A program made the position numbers and the translations under genes. From positions 1 to 8,591 of the forward strand of contig JBKHJZ010000138.1 of NCBI GenBank assembly GCA_046537875.1: a stretch of DNA of 8,591 nucleotides, given 5' to 3'. A model generated the notes under the pieces. It was not told where the DNA came from and searched no databases. It worked only from the letters and a program-made list of their open reading frames with translations. Source of the DNA: JBKHJZ01 sp046537875. GTDB lineage: Bacteria; Actinomycetota; Acidimicrobiia; Acidimicrobiales; VFJN01. Shown here piece by piece: positions 6,768 to 8,591 of this stretch (its first letter is position 1; each line of letters starts with the position of its first letter).

Positions 6768-7873
6768 GGTCTCCCCCTTGTCGTCGCCAGCCTCTCCGGC
6801 TGATCGTTGGCGGCCACCGCGGGACGGCGCCCGTGGTAGGCGTCGTCCAGCAGTCGCCGGATCCCGTCCTGCTCCGGCGGCCGGACGTTGCCGGCTGCCT
6901 CGGCCACCACGCGCCGGGTCGCCTCGTCGAGGCCGCCGGCCGGCATGCCGATGGCGGCGAGGCTGGTCGGCGCCCCGATGGTCTCGGCCAGGTCGAACAG
7001 TCCGCCCGCCGGGTCGTCGGTGCCCAGCGCACCGGCGATGTCGCGCACGACCTCGGGGATCGCCGGCGCGTTGTAGGCCAGCGCGTGCCCGAGCACCACG
7101 GCGTTCATGTCGCCGTGGTTCAGGCCGAACATGCCCCCGAGGACGTGGCAGGTCTTGTGGTGCAGCGCGGTGCCGCCCGAGCCGAGCGCCACCGCGGCGA
7201 GGTAGGCGCCGTACAGCGCCTCGGTCCTGGAGTCCAGGTCGCCGGGCGAGGCGCAGACCGCCGGCAGGCTGCGCGCCAGCGCCCGGATCCCCTCCAGCGC
7301 CATCAGCGAGATGACCGGGTTGGCCCCGGGCCCGTAGAGGGCCTCGACGCAGTGCGCCAGCGCGTTCATGCCGGACGGCCCGGCGATGCGCGGCGGCAGC
7401 GTCAGCGTGAGCTCCGGGTCGTAGACGACCAGTTCGGGCTTGACCCGCGGATCCTTGCCGGTGCGCTTGTGGTCGCCCTCGGTGAGCCCCCAGATGGTGG
7501 TCATCTCCGAGCCCGCGTACGTGGTGGGCAGCGCGATCTGGCGGACGTCGACGCCCAGCGCCACCGCCTTGCCGAACCCGGTGGCCGACCCGCCGCCGAT
7601 GGTGAGCACGGTGTCGGCGCCGGACGAGCGGGTCGCCGACCGGGCCGCCTCGGCCTGGGGCACCGGCACGTGCTGGACGACATCGCGGAACCGGCCGGCC
7701 ACCCGGTCGCCCAGCAGCGCGGTGATCTCCTCGGCGAGGTGGTCCTCCTCGGGCGCGGCGATCACCAGGATCCGCCGGGCGCCGAGCGCGTCGGCCTCGG
7801 CGGCCAACGTGCGACGGGTGCCGGCGCCGAAGACCACCCGGCCGGGGATCGCGTCGTAGGTGAAGGACGTCAC
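6764..7873 (-). CDS. Maleylacetate reductase (iron-containing alcohol dehydrogenase fold)
   Basis: Cytoplasmic NAD(P)H-dependent enzyme reducing maleylacetate to 3-oxoadipate, the step after hydroxyquinol ring cleavage. It has 369 residues. The N-terminal dinucleotide domain carries GGGSATGFGKAVAL (93-106) and ALPTTYAGSEMTTIWGLTE (114-132), both highly typical of maleylacetate reductases. The C-terminal helical domain has GMNALAHCVEALYGP (168-182) and LHHKTCHVLGG (237-247). Compared with Fe-ADHs, the metal-site Asp is Asn170, as usual in maleylacetate reductases, while His174, His239 and His253 are kept. Residues 250-263, LNHGDMNAVVLGHA, are odd: the family usually has PHAxTHAVVLPHA here, and HGxxNA looks more like classical Fe-ADHs. 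The start is GTG 7873, overlapping the CoA-transferase stop (GTGA). The frame is open to 8176, but that extension has no homology and lies antisense or out of frame in the upstream gene. Alternative: another Fe-ADH-family reductase, unlikely given the context. Confidence 0.9.
   Translation of the reverse strand: MTSFTYDAIPGRVVFGAGTRRTLAAEADALGARRILVIAAPEEDHLAEEITALLGDRVAGRFRDVVQHVPVPQAEAARSATRSSGADTVLTIGGGSATGFGKAVALGVDVRQIALPTTYAGSEMTTIWGLTEGDHKRTGKDPRVKPELVVYDPELTLTLPPRIAGPSGMNALAHCVEALYGPGANPVISLMALEGIRALARSLPAVCASPGDLDSRTEALYGAYLAAVALGSGGTALHHKTCHVLGGMFGLNHGDMNAVVLGHALAYNAPAIPEVVRDIAGALGTDDPAGGLFDLAETIGAPTSLAAIGMPAGGLDEATRRVVAEAAGNVRPPEQDGIRRLLDDAYHGRRPAVAANDQPERLATTRGRP
6771..6779 (-). 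promoter_or_regulatory. Ribosome binding site for the substrate-binding protein
   Basis: The minus strand reads AAGGGGGAG followed by ACC and ATG 6767. It lies within the 3' end of the maleylacetate reductase gene. It is among the strongest ribosome sites in the window, which fits the usual need for binding protein in excess over the membrane subunits. Confidence 0.6.
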
Positions 7874-8591
7874 GCCGCCGCCCCCCGGGTCGCCTCCAGG
7901 TCGCGAAGCACCGACAGCTCCACGTCGCTGGGAGGCTCGGTCTCCGCCAGCCCCGGGGCCACCGTCAGGTCCCAGCCGGTGGCGGCCTTGGCCTCGTCGA
8001 CCGTCGCGCCCGGGTGCAGGGCGGTCAGCACCAGCTCTGACCGCCCTGCATCGCGCTCGAGGACACCGATGTCGGTGATCACCGTGCTGACGCGGTCGCC
8101 GAGCGAGGTGCGGAAGCCCACCTTCTCCACGAACGCCCGCCGGCTCTGCCGCATCACGACCAGCACCCGGCCACACGACGCCGCGATCTCGGGGGCGCCG
8201 CCGGCCCCCGGGAGCCGCACCCGCGGCGACTCGTACGGTCCGATGACCGTCGTGTTGATGTCGCCGCGCCGGTCGAGCTCGGCTGCGCCGAGGAAGCCCA
8301 CGTCGATCCGCCCCGGCTGCAGCCAGTAGTTGAAGATCTCGGGCACCGAGACCACCGCGTCGGCGGTCTCGGCCAGCTCGCCGTCGCCGATGGACAGGGG
8401 GATGGTGCGGGGTCGCGTGCCGATCGTGCCCGACTCGTACACCAGCACCAGGTTCGGCGCGTGCGTGCGCCGCGCCAGGTTGGCCACCGTGGACGGCCGC
8501 CCGATGCCGACGAAGCAGACCTCGCCGTCGGCCAGGTGGCGGGCGGCCGCCACGGTCATCATCTCGTCGGCGGTGACGCCGCCGGTCGTCA
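7870..8591 (-). CDS. CoA-transferase beta subunit (3-oxoadipate/glutaconate type), start one base off window
   Basis: Beta subunit of a family I CoA-transferase of the GctB/CatJ type, which would transfer CoA from succinyl-CoA to 3-oxoadipate. 239 residues are visible in frame. The likely catalytic glutamate is in VYESGTIG; it is residue 53 if the protein begins at the xTG codon whose first base would be 8592. GctB-like landmarks follow: PLSIGDGELAETADAVVSVP, EIFNYWLQPGRIDVGFLGAA, DINTTVIGPY, RLPGAGGAPEIAASC and TALHPGATVDEAKAATGW. The ATGs at 8562 and 8559 are internal, since TTGGVTADEMMTVAAARHLADGE is in frame upstream and looks like a normal family N-terminus. The partner alpha subunit should lie immediately to the right, probably overlapping by four bases. 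The related IpdB hydrolase lacks this Glu, so a true transferase is favoured. Substrate assignment comes from the operon. Confidence 0.88.
   Translation of the reverse strand, partial: TTGGVTADEMMTVAAARHLADGEVCFVGIGRPSTVANLARRTHAPNLVLVYESGTIGTRPRTIPLSIGDGELAETADAVVSVPEIFNYWLQPGRIDVGFLGAAELDRRGDINTTVIGPYESPRVRLPGAGGAPEIAASCGRVLVVMRQSRRAFVEKVGFRTSLGDRVSTVITDIGVLERDAGRSELVLTALHPGATVDEAKAATGWDLTVAPGLAETEPPSDVELSVLRDLEATRGAAA

Noticed and set aside
7874..8176. Upstream extension of the maleylacetate reductase frame by 101 codons
   Set aside because: It overlaps the CoA-transferase in another frame and lacks homology; the GTG at 7873 fits the family N-terminus and the overlap pattern.
6728..8329. 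Plus-strand open frame of 533 codons antisense to the maleylacetate reductase and CoA-transferase genes
   Set aside because: High-GC shadow frame; composition is low-complexity Arg/Gly/Ala and both minus-strand genes are clearly real.

Overview
The window is a very GC-rich stretch, all of it coding on the minus strand, that reads as one long catabolic and transport operon. GTG starts are common, stop and start codons overlap repeatedly, and the solute-binding lipoprotein carries a twin-arginine signal followed by a Gly/Asp-rich linker. These traits suggest an actinobacterium (Actinomycetota); an Acidimicrobiia-like lineage is possible but cannot be settled from sequence alone. No RNA genes, mobile elements, CRISPR arrays or long intergenic regions are visible. 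The only true gaps are 2 bp (5437-5438) and 40 bp (784-823).

In the direction of transcription (right to left) the order is: (1) beta subunit of a glutaconate/3-oxoadipate-type CoA-transferase (8591 to 7870; its start codon appears to lie one base outside the window); (2) maleylacetate reductase, an Fe-ADH-fold enzyme (7873-6764); (3) a Tat-exported, lipid-anchored LIV-type substrate-binding protein (6767-5439); (4, 5) two ABC ATPases of LivG and LivF type (5436-4690 and 4693-3980); (6, 7) two permeases of LivH and LivM type (3983-3102 and 3105-2005); (8) a beta-ketoadipyl-CoA thiolase, PcaF-like (2008-824); (9) an intradiol ring-cleaving dioxygenase most like hydroxyquinol 1,2-dioxygenase (783 to 1, running off the left edge).

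Together the enzymes make a nearly complete lower hydroxyquinol pathway: hydroxyquinol (1,2,4-trihydroxybenzene) to maleylacetate (dioxygenase), to 3-oxoadipate (maleylacetate reductase), to 3-oxoadipyl-CoA (CoA-transferase; the alpha subunit is presumably just off the right edge), to succinyl-CoA plus acetyl-CoA (thiolase). A complete five-part LIV-family importer sits in the middle of these genes and is translationally coupled to them. The natural inference is that it imports the aromatic growth substrate, for example resorcinol or a hydroxybenzoate that feeds into hydroxyquinol, rather than branched-chain amino acids. The peripheral hydroxylase or decarboxylase that makes hydroxyquinol, and any regulator, are not in the window.

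The main points for a second look are the importer embedded in a hydroxyquinol operon, the near-continuous chain of 4-nt stop/start overlaps, a divergent ABC signature in the LivG-type ATPase, and an unusual metal-site segment in the maleylacetate reductase.
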